Origin: Pagrus major
Taxonomy: Eukaryota > Chordata > Actinopteri > Spariformes > Sparidae
Direction of reading: 5' to 3'
Assembly (NCBI RefSeq): GCF_040436345.1
Contig: NC_133215.1
Coordinates: forward strand, 39,796,983-39,860,982
DNA: 64,000 nt
Shown here: one piece after another, positions 23,201 through 34,000 of the stretch
Layout of the letters: each line of letters begins with the position of its first letter
Position numbering within the stretch: the first letter of the stretch is position 1
The notes under the pieces: model-generated
The model's database searches: none
Told to the model about the DNA's origin: nothing
What the model saw: only the letters and a program-made list of their open reading frames with translations
Program-made: the position numbers and the translations under genes

Positions 23201-24112
23201 AAGAGTAAATTATACATTTACACGTACAAGTGCACTGCCCATTTAATTGGTGTTCAGCACAGATTATCTGGTGATGTGAAGGGTTTACACATCCAGTTTT
23301 ACACCTCTTGAACCACTCACAGATTCATCTGCGTATCAGACATAATGTCCAGCTTTAGTTGATTTGTCCATTTAACAACAAGACATCAGAGTTATCTCAC
23401 ACACTTATCAACTCAGGGCTCTGATACAAAGAATGTTGTGTCTTCACTACACCATACAGCATGTCACCTTGTCCTGGTCTTTGCTGCCATCATCATACTG
23501 TGTTCATAATGTAGCTGTACTTTTTTTGCCTGCAGACAAACAGAACTTTACATTAGGCAGGCTGAACTGTCTGAAGCCCTACCCACACGCCTCATTCATT
23601 TCCCTAGCTAAGCATCTGACCAGACTGTATCTTATGCCTGTTTACGGCACATGTATGCCTCGTGTACATAAATGTTCATGTGATATACGTTTTAAGGTGT
23701 GTTGTATGGACGGAGATTATTTCTAAAACAGTGCTAAAATGCTACAGAATGTACAGTTTCCAAAAATCCCTGTGTACGTGTAGATTAGGCCTTAGTTAAA
23801 AACTACAACATGCATTAGCTTGGATACAGATTCACCCTGTTGAATTGGCCAATTATCTCACCGGAAGTGATTAATCATAACTTAAACTAACTCTCCAAGA
23901 GAGCAGAACTCTTTAATCTTCGAAACATCACAGAGCAGCTGAGAGGTTTAGAACAGCTGATCTTAGCCTTTCAAACTGTATTCACATATTTTAATTAATG
24001 GACTGGGGAAATGATTGACAGCCTTTTTCTGATTCACAGGATTGTTATTCAGTTCCTCACGCTGCAGCCTCACCAGGTCGGGAAGAAGGGAACCGTCATG
24101 AGTTTCTTGTGA
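11230..24112 (+). CDS. ddt: D-dopachrome tautomerase (MIF family)
   Basis: Cytosolic/secreted enzyme and cytokine of the MIF superfamily that tautomerises D-dopachrome. Three exons: 11230-11337, 22796-22971 and 24040-24112, with GT-AG borders and phases 0 and 2, giving exactly 118 aa, the length of human DDT. The start MPFIDF places the catalytic proline at position 2, so it becomes N-terminal after Met removal, as in all MIF-family tautomerases. Exon 2 holds MNVVVKPGVQMLIGGS and IGVTDTADKNKEHSAKIFEF. Exon 3 ends HQVGKKGTVMSFL, matching the family C terminus. MIF itself is less likely because of the DDT-type GTVMSFL end and total length. The frame is open upstream of 11230, but no conserved sequence is there, so I start at MPF. 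Intron 1 (11.5 kb) is packed with transposons. A likely poly(A) signal lies near 24408. Confidence 0.96.
11590..11936. repeat. Dispersed inverted-repeat element (copy 1)
   Basis: The left end GTGCCAAAAAGTGATCGTC and inverted phrase ATCAGTTTCTGGCGGACGAT at the right form terminal inverted repeats. The middle (11690-11800) matches the reverse complement of 40838-40930, so the same family occurs again downstream of DDT. The Ginger element begins at its right edge. Confidence 0.65.
11996..12672. mobile_element. 677-bp MITE inserted in the Ginger left arm
   Basis: Ends CTGTGTCCAAATTCAGGG and CCCTGAATTTGGATACAG are flanked by TCAGTGG on both sides (11989-11995 and 12673-12679; 8 bp if the adjoining G is counted). 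Removing it restores a continuous Ginger arm. Inside, 12218-12254 is a fossil first exon (MATSSGADMTFK plus one base, then GTGAGT) of the Myb/SANT type. A partial relative of this MITE lies at 43265-43362. Confidence 0.8.
12617..14814 (-). pseudogene. Ginger-type integrase/transposase (GIN1-like), spliced, lightly broken
   Basis: DDE integrase resembling Gypsy integrases and GIN1. Minus-strand exons I can place: 14814-14628, 14527-14326, 14176-14105, 14005-13775, 13698-13592, 13472 to about 13310, and about 13260 downward. Exon 2 plus exon 3 hold the HHCC zinc-binding region (ELHCSPLGSRCG, then CPDCQAKR). Exon 4 has the first two catalytic Asp residues (GMDLMRL and LLTDQGTEF). Exon 5 has the Glu (TNGLVEKLNG). 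Splice phases mostly agree, so the introns are genuine. Defects: the frame does not connect cleanly between exons 2 and 3, and a 1-base shift near 13100 separates two C-terminal frames. A Gypsy retrotransposon fragment is the alternative, but introns and flanking inverted repeats argue against it. Confidence 0.75.
15385..16044. repeat. Tandem duplication of a 330-bp unit
   Basis: Two adjacent copies, 15385-15714 and 15715-16044, share long blocks such as TGTTATTAAACCATCAC and AGGGTTCCATAGTTCTTC. Each copy contains a tRNA-like stretch with a B-box-like GAGTTCAAGTCC or GAGTTTGAGTCC. The two copies diverge most in that stretch. They lie inside the Ginger element. Confidence 0.85.
16576..17156 (-). 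repeat. Candidate 3' LTR of the GMR1-like element
   Basis: Starts TGTTATGG and ends CGTAACA on the + strand. It lies just past the RNase H end of the element and next to the purine-rich tract (CCCCCACCC on +). The minus strand holds a poly(A) signal. Only the first 40 or so bases align with the other end, so the exact LTR pair is not confirmed. Confidence 0.55.
17273..19018 (-). pseudogene. Pol: chromodomain-like linker, reverse transcriptase and RNase H
   Basis: The minus-strand frame runs from a post-integrase region (SFDPGDKVLMILHIPGPALQ, typical of the Gypsy integrase C terminus) through a linker into the reverse transcriptase and RNase H. Visible motifs are YWQVLLTPRA, MPFGVQNASATFQ, the catalytic YLDD box (YLDDIVVYS) and the RNase H motif LAVDASDAGAGAVLLQ. 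A single in-frame TGA at 18311-18313 interrupts the start of the reverse transcriptase, and the frame closes soon after the RNase H region. The enzyme would therefore be non-functional without readthrough. Confidence 0.88.
19034..20590 (-). pseudogene. Pol: aspartic protease and integrase
   Basis: The upstream part (20590-20300) resembles a retropepsin, with LRDSAASQS where DTG or DSG is usual. The integrase follows: zinc finger HDNPLAGHLGVNKT with CKTCHVC, then catalytic segments around VIIDCIGPLP and MQTDQGSNF. Near 19320-19256 a short GTGCATCTA-type duplication shifts the frame, a stop follows in the HPESQG region, and the C-terminal part continues in another frame to 19034, where the frame breaks again. 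Integrase lies before the reverse transcriptase, the reverse of normal Gypsy order. Confidence 0.85.
20690..21787 (-). pseudogene. Gag-like capsid protein with zinc knuckle
   Basis: Starts at MEFDLHDFV (21787). A charged coiled-coil-like stretch follows (repeated LKELELE-type heptads at about residues 90-140), then a SCAN/capsid-like helical region (SLDYDKVKTAVLRAYELVP, FDRWCQS) and a CCHC zinc knuckle (CFYCRKRGHTIKQC) near 20720-20765. A frameshift near 20850 separates the capsid-like region from the knuckle. Gag binds and packages the element's RNA. Confidence 0.82.
22330..22680. repeat. Probable dispersed repeat in DDT intron 1
   Basis: Contains phrases such as CACGGGTCTCCAGCTGCAAT and TCATCAGCATGAGAGTGAGT that I associate with a common unclassified teleost repeat. 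No coding frame. This rests on memory of the motif only. Confidence 0.35.
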
Positions 24113-26985
24113 AGGACGTTGTTTTGGACAAATCTCCCAGTCTCACTCCTCAAAGAAAAAGAAGAAGATGACTGATTAGATCAGCACACTAATTCATCAT
24201 ACACCAAGTAAAGCTAGTCGGGGAGAGTCAGTTACTGTATATTCATGGCATATCCAGTTATACATTCTGCGCATCTGCAGATTTTCTTAAAGCTGTAAAA
24301 CATTATGTCATCAGTTAAATTTTTAATGATTAAAGGACCTGTTACTGTAACCATTCCTAAAATCACTTGTAATACATACTATGAAGGAAATCATACTAGA
24401 ACCACAATGAATAAAAAAAGTCAGTATTTTCAGGAAAATATATATTTTTAAATATATTTTAACTAAAGAGGTGGATGAGATGAACTGGACTCTGTCTTTT
24501 CTGTGAATCCTGTAGCCTCCATGAAACAAATACAGTTATTAAAGCAGTGATTGATTTTGAAAGGATCCTAGAGTTTTACTTTCCTAAAGTCTTATAGGTT
24601 AGCATTAACTGTCATTATGAGTAACTCACAAGAAGAGTGTTTGAATGAAAGATGCAGAGACAGAATTTCCTCAGATCATGTATATAATGATTGAAAGGAT
24701 GAAGCCAGGTTTCCTGCAACCCAGCTCAACAGTTATGTGCAGTAATGTTACATAACCTGCTAACACACAATAGATATATCTTGTGTTCACATACACACAC
24801 ACTCCATGGTCCGTGTGTGTTACATGCTGGGAACCCCCGCTGTTCAGTTTGCTGAAAGGCGAAGCTGCTATGTTGTTATGCTACCAGCATGCCGGTCCTA
24901 CAGTGATTGTCGGCATCCACGGATGAAATAAAGTTTTTTTATAAACTGGTGCACAAAACAAAAAAAACGAGTGAATACATGTGACACACTACATTACATT
25001 CTGCTGTGGTGTGATTGGCCACTGACTTTTCACAGCATCATCATGACATCACAATTTTAATTTGTCCAATGCTTTATGATCACATACCTGCAAACCTTTC
25101 GACAGTGTGGCTGATTTAAATTTTATACCGTGCCCACTAGTTTTGACAATCAAAAATACAACCTCAGCACCAGGCTGCAATGAATACACAGTATTCAGTA
25201 ACGAGTATATTAATTTATTAACTAGTGAACTATTTAACTAGCTCAATACTTTTGAAGAATTGAGGTCTGTATGTGTATGAATTTGATTGAACTTCTCTGG
25301 AGTCATGGCTGTTGGTTAAAACAGAACTCCCAAAACTTCACTGAGCCATAGAATCAATCAGTACATTTAAAGATAGATCATTCTGAGTTATATAAGCATC
25401 TGTCACCTTTCACCCAGGCTACACAATATCATGTCTGATTGTTGGTTCAACTTTTAACCGCTGAACACAAATCAGAGAGTACTGAGGTGAAACAAGACTA
25501 TTCACTCTTTAGCTACTTGTTGATAAGTTGTCAGAATGGGGCCAGAGGACTGAAGTCACAATGAGGCCCCACCTTTTCATTGGCCGCAGGCAAGACTACT
25601 TGGCTAATGGCTAACTAGCAGGTTGGTCAAGTTCTTTGCACTGCGACAAAACTCCATTCTACTGGACTCTTCTCAGCTGCTGCTGATACCAACTCTTGTA
25701 CAGAGGTGCATTCACTGCCCTGACACCTACTGTAAATACCAAACTGCAGCCAGATTTGTTGATGTACCAGAGTCAGTCAGTAGACTCAGTTCTTGTTAGC
25801 TTGTCATATTAAAACATACGTAAGATGAGTTGGTAGATTTGTGTTTCCTGTAAAAATAATGTCTATGTACATATAGTATATGTAGGTGACCTTGGGGGCT
25901 CCCAAATAAGATTAAGCATATTGATTCATTTCCACTTGATACCATCACAACATGTCAGTGTGCTCTGCACTCATAGGTGGTTTTACCATGAGGCCAGAGT
26001 AGGTATTATCCTTGGGCCTCGTCCGTCAAAGGGCCTTGTGAATTTGTGTTTAATTATTTTTTTAAATTTATAAAAGTTTTCCTTTCTTGTCCCTCTAAAC
26101 CTATGATAATGATATATGATAAGTCATACATGAAAAAATCTGTCTTTAGGTAAATGTGACCTTTGCAATGAAATCTGTATATTTGCTAATATTTATCATG
26201 ACCCACTTTTGTCATATGACCTTTAACCTGCATTTGCACCGAATCAAATGATGTAGCAAATTAAGTTACCATCAGAGACAGACAGTTGTTACCTGCATGA
26301 AGCATCATTCTTTTAATGGGTCCATTACTTTGGTTTTAGGACCAAATACTTACATAACTAATAATGCTGTGGCTCATTTGAAGGGGCACTATGTAGTTTT
26401 GGATAAGAAACTCAGAATTTTAATATTTACAATATTAATGAGGTAATGATACAAAACTCTGAAATATTTATTTTCTCTATAAGTGAATAAACAAGCTGTT
26501 CTCAGAGGAAAATAAGGTCCCAGAACACTGTTTGAAGCTAAAAAGGTGGCAGGATATGCCACATATAAACAAAGTAAAACAGTATAAATTGTGTTGTCCT
26601 TTAAGGTCAGTTTGTTTATTCAGTTTATTCAGTCATGAAAACAAAGAGAGCTTGTTTATTTAGTTTGTTTAGGCAGAAAAAAATTGGTGCTTTATCTTGG
26701 TTTTAATGGCAATGTACTCAAATTTGACTCTCCAGGACAGTGGTGATGATCACTTATCTCAGAGTGTGGACAAATACTGTCAGCATGTTTAACAAGAGAA
26801 GCTTCGGAGAAAGTGTGTGTGAGGAAACACTTTGTCTAACTGAGGTTTGTGGGTCAGAGCATAACTCGCAAACGTGATGACACTTTTCACCACACAGTGC
26901 ACCGTGTGATTAAAAAAATATTTTTCTCTCTCCATTCACTGCCATACACTTTTCAGAGTTTTTCTCAAATAAGGTCCCATGCTGT
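24113..26985 (+). other. DDT 3' UTR and intergenic sequence
   Basis: AATAAA signals near 24408 probably end the DDT transcript. Beyond that I see no coding exon. A block near 26380-26430 (GGGGCACTATGTAGTTTTGG) resembles a common fish dispersed repeat. Confidence 0.5.
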
Positions 26986-26989
26986 ATAT

Positions 26990-27455
26990 GGAAGCAAATC
27001 TGGACCATAATCCAAATTAAAATGGATTAACAGAAATGCTTTTTCATTTTCAGAATATAGCTGCATTTTTTGACTCATAAATAAAATGAATAATAAATCA
27101 TTCAAACTGCATTTTCATTTTCTTCTTCAAGACTGCTCATTCTGTGACCTAATTAAAATGGGGAAAAAAAGGACGTTTAAGATTTAATTTTCAAAAGATG
27201 CCCCAGCAAATAGTTACCAAAATTCAATTTGAAATGTCAAATTTGAAAATTAAAATGCATTAGCAGAAAGGCTTTTTCGTTTCAAGGTCATAGCTGCATT
27301 ATTTGACTCATAAATAAAATTAATAATAAATCATCCAAACTGCATTTTCATTTTCTTCTTTAGGTTGCACATTTTATGACACAACTAAAAAGAAAATAAA
27401 GAGGACATTGCTTTTTCGTTTTTATGCCCGCCCCGCAAAAAAAGAGTCCATGGCT
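26990..27455. repeat. Dispersed repeat, copy 1, with internal tandem duplication
   Basis: Two related sub-units, about 27050-27175 and 27285-27415, share TTTGACTCATAAATAAAAT and TCATCCAAACTGCATTTTC-like blocks. The whole block matches the reverse complement of 44640-44862 just upstream of GSTT. Confidence 0.75.
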
Positions 27456-27770
27456 GCGTCCGAAATTCCATACTAACATGCTATTGAGTATGCTAAAACA
27501 GTATGTGAGATTTTTTAGTATGTCCGAAACCTTAGTATGAACCCAATAGTACGCGAGGTGCATACTATTTCCGGTAAATATTACAGTATGCAAGCACTGG
27601 ACACTACGGTTGCGTCCGAAATTCCATACTATATACTACATACTCAATATGTGTACTATCGTGCAACATACTTTTGAGTGAGTAACAGTAGTATGCATCT
27701 TTTCCGACGCACTGCTTAGTGCGGAAGTGACGCACTTCCTGAGACCCTTGCCGGTTGGATTGGAGACGCG
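27455..27770. repeat. Harbinger-type terminal sequences
   Basis: The phrase GCGTCCGAAATTCCATACTA occurs twice (27465 and 27612), each followed by many GTATG/CATAC units, a pattern of fish PIF/Harbinger ends. The second copy probably marks the left end of the Harbinger element whose first exon starts at 27858. I did not find the matching right end. Confidence 0.55.
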
Positions 27771-27857
27771 TAATCCTGGTAACCCGTGCCAACCTCACCT
27801 CTACCGGCAATCTGCAATATTACTTTAATACATCTAATAATAATAATAATAATTGAT

Positions 27858-29884
27858 ATGAATCCAATAAGTAGTCACACAACAAGAAATGCGAACCGCA
27901 GGCGAACACGTTCTGTAACTCGCAGGCATCTTCGTCACCAGATAATCATGACATTTCTGGAAAAGGTAAGCAACTAACGTTAACGTTACTCCAACGGATT
28001 TTAACCTTAACTGTTGGCAGCAAGTTTAATTGTGTAATTTAATGGTTAAGTTTATTAAATATATACAGTATATTGTGTGTGTGTGTATAAATACACACAT
28101 AATATGTACTGTAACTTAACGTTATATATATACTGTAAGTTATATACAGTCAGTGGCCACTTTATTACGTAACGTTATATTAGACAACGTTAACTGTTGC
28201 ACGTTACAATCTAATTCAGTTCAATACAACGGCTCTGCTATAAACTCTACGAGGTTTATAACGTTCAGGTTTTGGTGACATTGTCAGAAATGTATAAATA
28301 CAACTAACAGTTATATGTTTATTACTAAGGTCACAGTTAAAGGCGCTGTTGTACTGTACCTCTATAATATAATATAACGTTAATGTAATGCAGTCCAGTA
28401 CAACAATATCACAAACTATGACATCAATGCTAAAACATGTTATTTAACACCTCTGACAATTAACAATTAATGTTAATGCATCATAAAAGTAGACTTACAG
28501 CAGAGCAGCTGTATTAAATTGCATTAGATTGTTCAGGTGTACCTCATAAAGTGGCCACTATATTACATACACACAAAAAACGTTGTATTGAACATCTTGT
28601 ATATGTAACTGACATGACATTACACTGGCATTAGGCTATTTAAATGTATAGTTGAGTAACTGATGCAGGCTAATGTAATTAATCCTGAAACTTCCTACTT
28701 GTACTTTTTGAGCCAGCTTGTGTTTAAGTGAAAAGATTGTTAACAAAATGATATATTAAGAAACATGTTTTATTTGGCTTTTGTGTAAAATGACAAACAT
28801 ACACAATTTCTTTTAATCCTTTAATTTGTTCATGTTTTAGAATGTGAGCACCATGATGTACTGCCAGCTGAACACAACAGTGCCTATCATACGGCAGTAT
28901 TTGGATGAAACAGTTGACCTGCGCCCCAACCTGCGTCTGTCTCGTCTGTCGATTGCTGCCTTAAATGCTGCCCTTCACTTTGATGTAGCCCATGGCTGGG
29001 CTAAGGACATTGAAGTGCTGGTATTTGTCTACTGGTTGGCTCATGCTGCATCATATAGGGTTGTCTCCACTGCCTTTGACATCCCAAGGTCCACAATACA
29101 TGATATTGTGCACAGGACAAGCAGGGCAGTCATCGGGATCCTGGGGCGAACAATCCACTTCCCGAGAGGTGACCAGCTGGAAGAAGTAGGGGCTGGATTC
29201 AGTCACCTGGCTGGATGTCCCCCATTCAGTGTCGTGGTTGGGGCAGTTGATGGCTGCCACGTAAGAATAAAGCCACCAGCTGCCGATGCCCAGTGTTATT
29301 TCAACAGGAAGTTGTTTCCATCTATACAGCTGCAGGCCATCTGTGACCATCGAGGCAGATTCCTGGACATCTTTGTTGGCTTCCCTGGCTCAGTGCATGA
29401 CGCCCGTGTCCTGAAAAACAGCCCAGTATATGTGAGGCAGCTCTACCCACCAGAGGGGAAGTGCATTTTGGGAGATGGAGGATACCCCTGTCTGGCTGCC
29501 CCTATGCGTCTGATAACACCATACCGTGAGCCCGTGCAGAACCCTGCACAGGCTCGGTTCAACCGGAAGCACTCAAGGGCACGGTGCATCATCGAACGGG
29601 CATTCGGAATGATGAAGACCCGTTGGCGCTCCATCTTCTTTAAGGCCCTTGAAGTGAGTCCCACATTTGCTGCGGAGGTTGTTGCCTGTTGTGCCATTCT
29701 TCACAACATATGTTTGGACAATGGTGACATTGTTGAGGAAGTCATCATGGAGCCCGCTGACGATGACCATGGCGTACCTGGCTGTGCTGAAATAACATCT
29801 GGGGACACATTAAGGGCCACACTGTGTGCAGCTGTTTCAGCACCTGAGGTTGCTGTACCTGCCCTACAAGAGCATGATTATTGA
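27858..29884 (+). CDS. PIF/Harbinger transposase (HARBI1-like), intact frame
   Basis: DDE-type nuclease that mobilises Harbinger elements with a Myb/SANT partner. Two exons, 27858-27965 and 28841-29884 (GT-AG, phase 0), give 383 aa, close to HARBI1-type proteins. The first exon is very basic (RRRTRSVTRRHLRHQ). The DDE_Tnp_4 domain has Asp in VVGAVDGCHVRI (about D173), GFPGSVHDARV, Asp in LGDGGYPC (about D248) and Glu in IIERAFGMMKTRWRSIF (about E288). No stop or frameshift is visible. The partner gene lies on the opposite strand at 38681-40004, with the two genes facing each other. A 413-bp MITE sits in the intron. Being host HARBI1 is unlikely, because Harbinger ends and a Myb partner adjoin it. 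Confidence 0.9.
28147..28560. repeat. MITE with CAGTGGCCACTTTAT ends
   Basis: The left end CAGTCAGTGGCCACTTTATTA and right end CATAAAGTGGCCACTA form an imperfect inverted repeat with TA-rich flanks, a pattern familiar from Tc1/mariner-type MITEs of fish. It lies in the Harbinger transposase intron. Confidence 0.55.
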
Positions 29885-29904
29885 CACTCTAGTAGCAACA
29901 TTAT

Positions 29905-30016
29905 TGTATATATATATATATATATTTATATAGCACATTTTTTTTATTGTAATGTGAAATTGTTTATTATTATATTCGTTACTACTTAACTATATTGTTA
30001 TATTATAATATATATA

Positions 30017-30071
<55 letters not shown>

Positions 30072-30177
30072 GGTTCTTACACTTTCTCACCAATGATTTT
30101 CCATGACTTTTCCAGGGCCTGGAAATTGCATTTTAAAATTCCATGACTTTTCCAGGTTTTTCATGACCGTAAGAACC

Positions 30178-30262
<85 letters not shown>

Positions 30263-30300
30263 AAATATGATTTAATATAACATAACATAATAGAACATAA
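29905..30300. repeat. Long (TA)n microsatellite
   Basis: TA dinucleotides interrupted only by the small MITE at 30069-30180. There is no gene between 29885 and 30819 apart from these repeats. Confidence 0.95.
30069..30180. mobile_element. 112-bp hAT-like MITE inside the TA repeat
   Basis: Ends CAGGGTTCTTAC and GTAAGAACCCTG are exact inverted repeats. Inside are two copies of CCATGACTTTTCCAGG. The TA repeat on both sides makes the duplication uninformative. Confidence 0.8.
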
Positions 30301-30896
30301 TATGATATAATATAATATAATGCTGCACGGCCTCAGCAGCAGGAGAGAGAGCCCTCTAATTATTATATGATTATTCTCATTAATTTAATTGAACTGTTTT
30401 TTCTGTTTACTACTACTACATTATATTTGTTAAGAATTGTCAATATTATATTTGTTAACATTGTTATTATAACTACTGCTACTACTTTATTATTATATTT
30501 ATTTATTAAACTTTACTGGTTACTTGTAATTGTTGTACAGAAGATATTTCTCTTTACACTCACTAAATATTCTTAATTTGCAGTTTAACCAAAAAGACCA
30601 TTAAATTAAAAGAAGTATGTTACTACAGAGAAGAAAACTTAAATGTATGCTCAAATACAAGATCCACTACATGCCAAACATTGTACCTGAATAGCCTGAA
30701 AGGTAAAGGGAAATGTATTAATTACAAGCAGTTATTTACTAAGGTAAGAAGGTGTAATCAATTAAGTTCAAGATTACTGGTGAATTTAAAACATCTTTAA
30801 TAAATATCTACAATATACACAATGATACGGAGCCCCTAAAGGGACATGGAAGGAAAAAAAATATAAGGTTGAAAAAAAAAAAAAAGATCCACTTTT

Positions 30897-31026
30897 GCGA
30901 GATCTCGCAAAACTTTTGCGAGATCTCGCAAAACCTTTGCGAGATCTCGCAAAAACATTTGCGAGATCTCGCAAATGTTTTTGCGAGATCTCGCGATATC
31001 TGGCAAAAACATTTGCGAGATCTCGC
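30897..31026. promoter_or_regulatory. Left array: six GCGAGATCTCGC palindromes
   Basis: Perfect 12-bp palindromes start at 30897, 30918, 30939, 30961, 30983 and 31015. Steps are 21, 21, 22, 22 and 32 bp, mostly two DNA turns. Several extend to TTTTGCGAGATCTCGCAAAA. The array lies between the left terminal repeat and the HECT gene start at 31092. It is a likely transposase binding array that could also control this promoter. Confidence 0.8.
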
Positions 31027-31091
31027 AAAAGTACAGAAGACTGTTAATCGTCTCGCTTGGCCATTTGAGAATCAGCAAATAGGGGGGAGTC

Positions 31092-34000
31092 ATGGAGGAG
31101 GATTTGGAACAATTCCTGCGGTCAAGAGAGGTCCTTCAAGCGGACATCTTGCGCATGAAAAGAGACAAGGTGGGTGTAGAATTAATTCAGTAACGTAATA
31201 AGTCAGTGTAACAACACGGAGCTTGGAATAACGCTTGAAACTAACTTGGGGAAAAGTGGAGTTAGCATTAACAGTATGCTAGCTGTAATGTTAGCGCTCT
31301 AACTTAAAGTTTTGCCAGTCAAACCATATGTCCTTAAGGTTACAGATGTTGATGTTGATACGTTATACACCTTGCCGTAAATCGAGCTGCGAGTCTTTTA
31401 CGCCACAAAAGTGGTTGCCATGGTAACCGTGAACGCCATGGCAAGAAACGCACTAGTTAAATGCTTCTATCACGAAACTGTACTTTTGAAAGGTTTCCAA
31501 ATATTCCGTACCGAGGATTTATCAGTGACTGCAAATACTAACGAGAGAATAGGCATGGTGTGACGTGCCTCAAATGGCTTTAAGAGGTAGGCTTTGATCT
31601 TGCTAGTCCCAGTGATGGCTAAACGTAAAAGCTTTGCACAGAATAGAGTTTAGTGAAGCAACTTTTGCCAGTGATCGTACTTAAATGTTAGTAGTGAGCA
31701 GAAACCTTGAAAACACATTTCGATGTACATTTGCAATGAGTTTATTAACACCCTAACGTTGTCAGCCAGTCCTACACAAATCTAAAACTACATCAAAATA
31801 ACAGGGAGGCCGTTAAATCAACCATCAGATCACTGACAGACCATTGTCTTTTGCTAAAGCATTAGTATGAATAGAAAAGACAGATGTGCTGCCACGTGCA
31901 GGGCTGTTCATTTACTATTGAGCTGAAGCCATTTAATTCAAAAGACAAAACAGACCAGTTTTCTGCAGAATAGAAATTAATATAACAGACTTTGTGTGAA
32001 GTAAACCAACTCTCCGTCTCTCTCTCTGTCCTTCCTTCCTTACATTTATAATTCATGTTCAAAGTAAAAATTTCAAGTATTTATTTCTATATTTTCTGTT
32101 TTCTGCTTGCAGGTTGACAAGGGAGTGATTTCCGTTATGACTGATGAGCAAATGGCCAAATATATCACTTCATATGGTGACAGAGTAGCTGTCCTTTCCT
32201 TTTGTCAACAAACAATGTGCAACCCTGATAAAGAGACTCTTATACAAAGATTAAGAGATAAAATAGAAACTCGGAAAATGAGATCAAAGACAAAAGGTGT
32301 GCTGTGTGGTACATCAGGTGTGCTCCAAAACCCAGGTGAGGGGATGGCAAGACACAAAAATACTTCAGCAGAAAAGACTTTGAGGAAGATTGAAATTGGA
32401 TGGCTTCATTTTTACAATAATGAATACCATCAAGTGAGAACCAGCAATGGTGGAGGAACAAGACATGCAACTGTGGAAAAAACAACAACTGTTGCTCAGA
32501 TTTTGGAGCTAGGAAAGGAGCTATTTTTCCCAAATGGTCACTCAACCAAAGGGCAAGCTGATGACTTTACCTTTGAGGTCTGTGATTTTAAAAGAAAGCA
32601 GATTCCTTTCAATGACACTGTTGGTAGACTGTATGAACAAACCAAACTGAAGCTGCTTAGATTTTACATTTGCACAAAAGAAGGACTTTCAACAGATCAG
32701 TCTTCAGCTGAAGAGGATGAATGTTTTGAAGATACTATATCAGAGGATTTATTTGTCAGCATCACTGAGGGAGCAGATTCACAGTTGACTGAGGATGGAT
32801 CTCACCTTGAAGCAGATGATTTGGTTACAGATCTACTGGATCATAGACACTCATCTGACAGTGACATAAGTGGACAGGTCTGTGGCAGTAGGAACAATAT
32901 TTGTTATAAAGTAATAACAAGTAATGACAGATTGAAAGAGATTTTGCTTTAAGATTAAACTTCAGGTAATACCTTCATTAAAAGATCATTCTCATGTATT
33001 TCATAAAACATAGAGTGAGATTGTGTGCCAACAATGGTAAACACTTATTTTCTCACCAATAACAAACATTTTCTTAATGAGAAATATAGGTTTTAGCTTC
33101 TTTGAGCCATGTGTATTTTTTGCACACCATTTGATCTAGAATATGTTCCTCTATTCCATGATTTTAAATGACTGCTGACAATAATGGTGAAAATGTGCCT
33201 TTTATTTGTTGCAGAATCTGCATTTCCAGTTGCAACCAAGATCCAAAAAACAAAGAACAATATCTGCGACTGTGACAGCACAAGGTGCAGGAAAATCACA
33301 TCCCTCTCATTCAACCCCAACAGACATTAAAAAAACTCACATTGGGCAGCGGCAGGACACCAACACAAGAGATCATGATGTAATTTTGGAACCATCTCCA
33401 GCCTCCAACTCCTTTGAAATTATTGACCTAACCAGAGCAGTTCCTAATGTGTCCCCACAAACAGAGCCTGAGCACATCTGTCAAGATACTTTTGAAGAGT
33501 TTCCAGAAGTAGACGACGCAGATACAGTTGTATGGGATCCGGAAGATGACCTTGGCAGAGTAGATGGAGATGAGACAGTTGTGATCACATTGGATTACAT
33601 CAACAGTGAAGATGTTACACAGGTAATAATTATGTGATGAGATCAGGAATGTTTTGGGGTACAGAGATAGACATACTAATACGGGTGTTTCTTATTGTAC
33701 TCACTGTAATCTTAGTTCATGCCTTGTTTATTTAGAGCTAAATTTTGCCACAGCAATAATTGATTAACATGCCATTGCTTTTGCTACTACTTCTATATAT
33801 CATTTTACTCTCTTAAGTCAGGCATGTTTGCTTCCACAATCTCAAAATTCCCCCTTTTTATATCAAATTTCTATATCAAAATATTTTTCCTGAACTTCTA
33901 TTTCTAATGTATAGTACTATGTCATGCACAACTTGTCTTAAAAACCAATAAGTAGATTCCTGGGATTATGCAGCAGCTCACAAATTGATTTGTGACTTTG

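Noticed and set aside
30786-31198. Reading frames with repeated CEISQ or RDLAN units
   Set aside because: They are translations of the GCGAGATCTCGC palindrome array on both strands and have no start context or homology.
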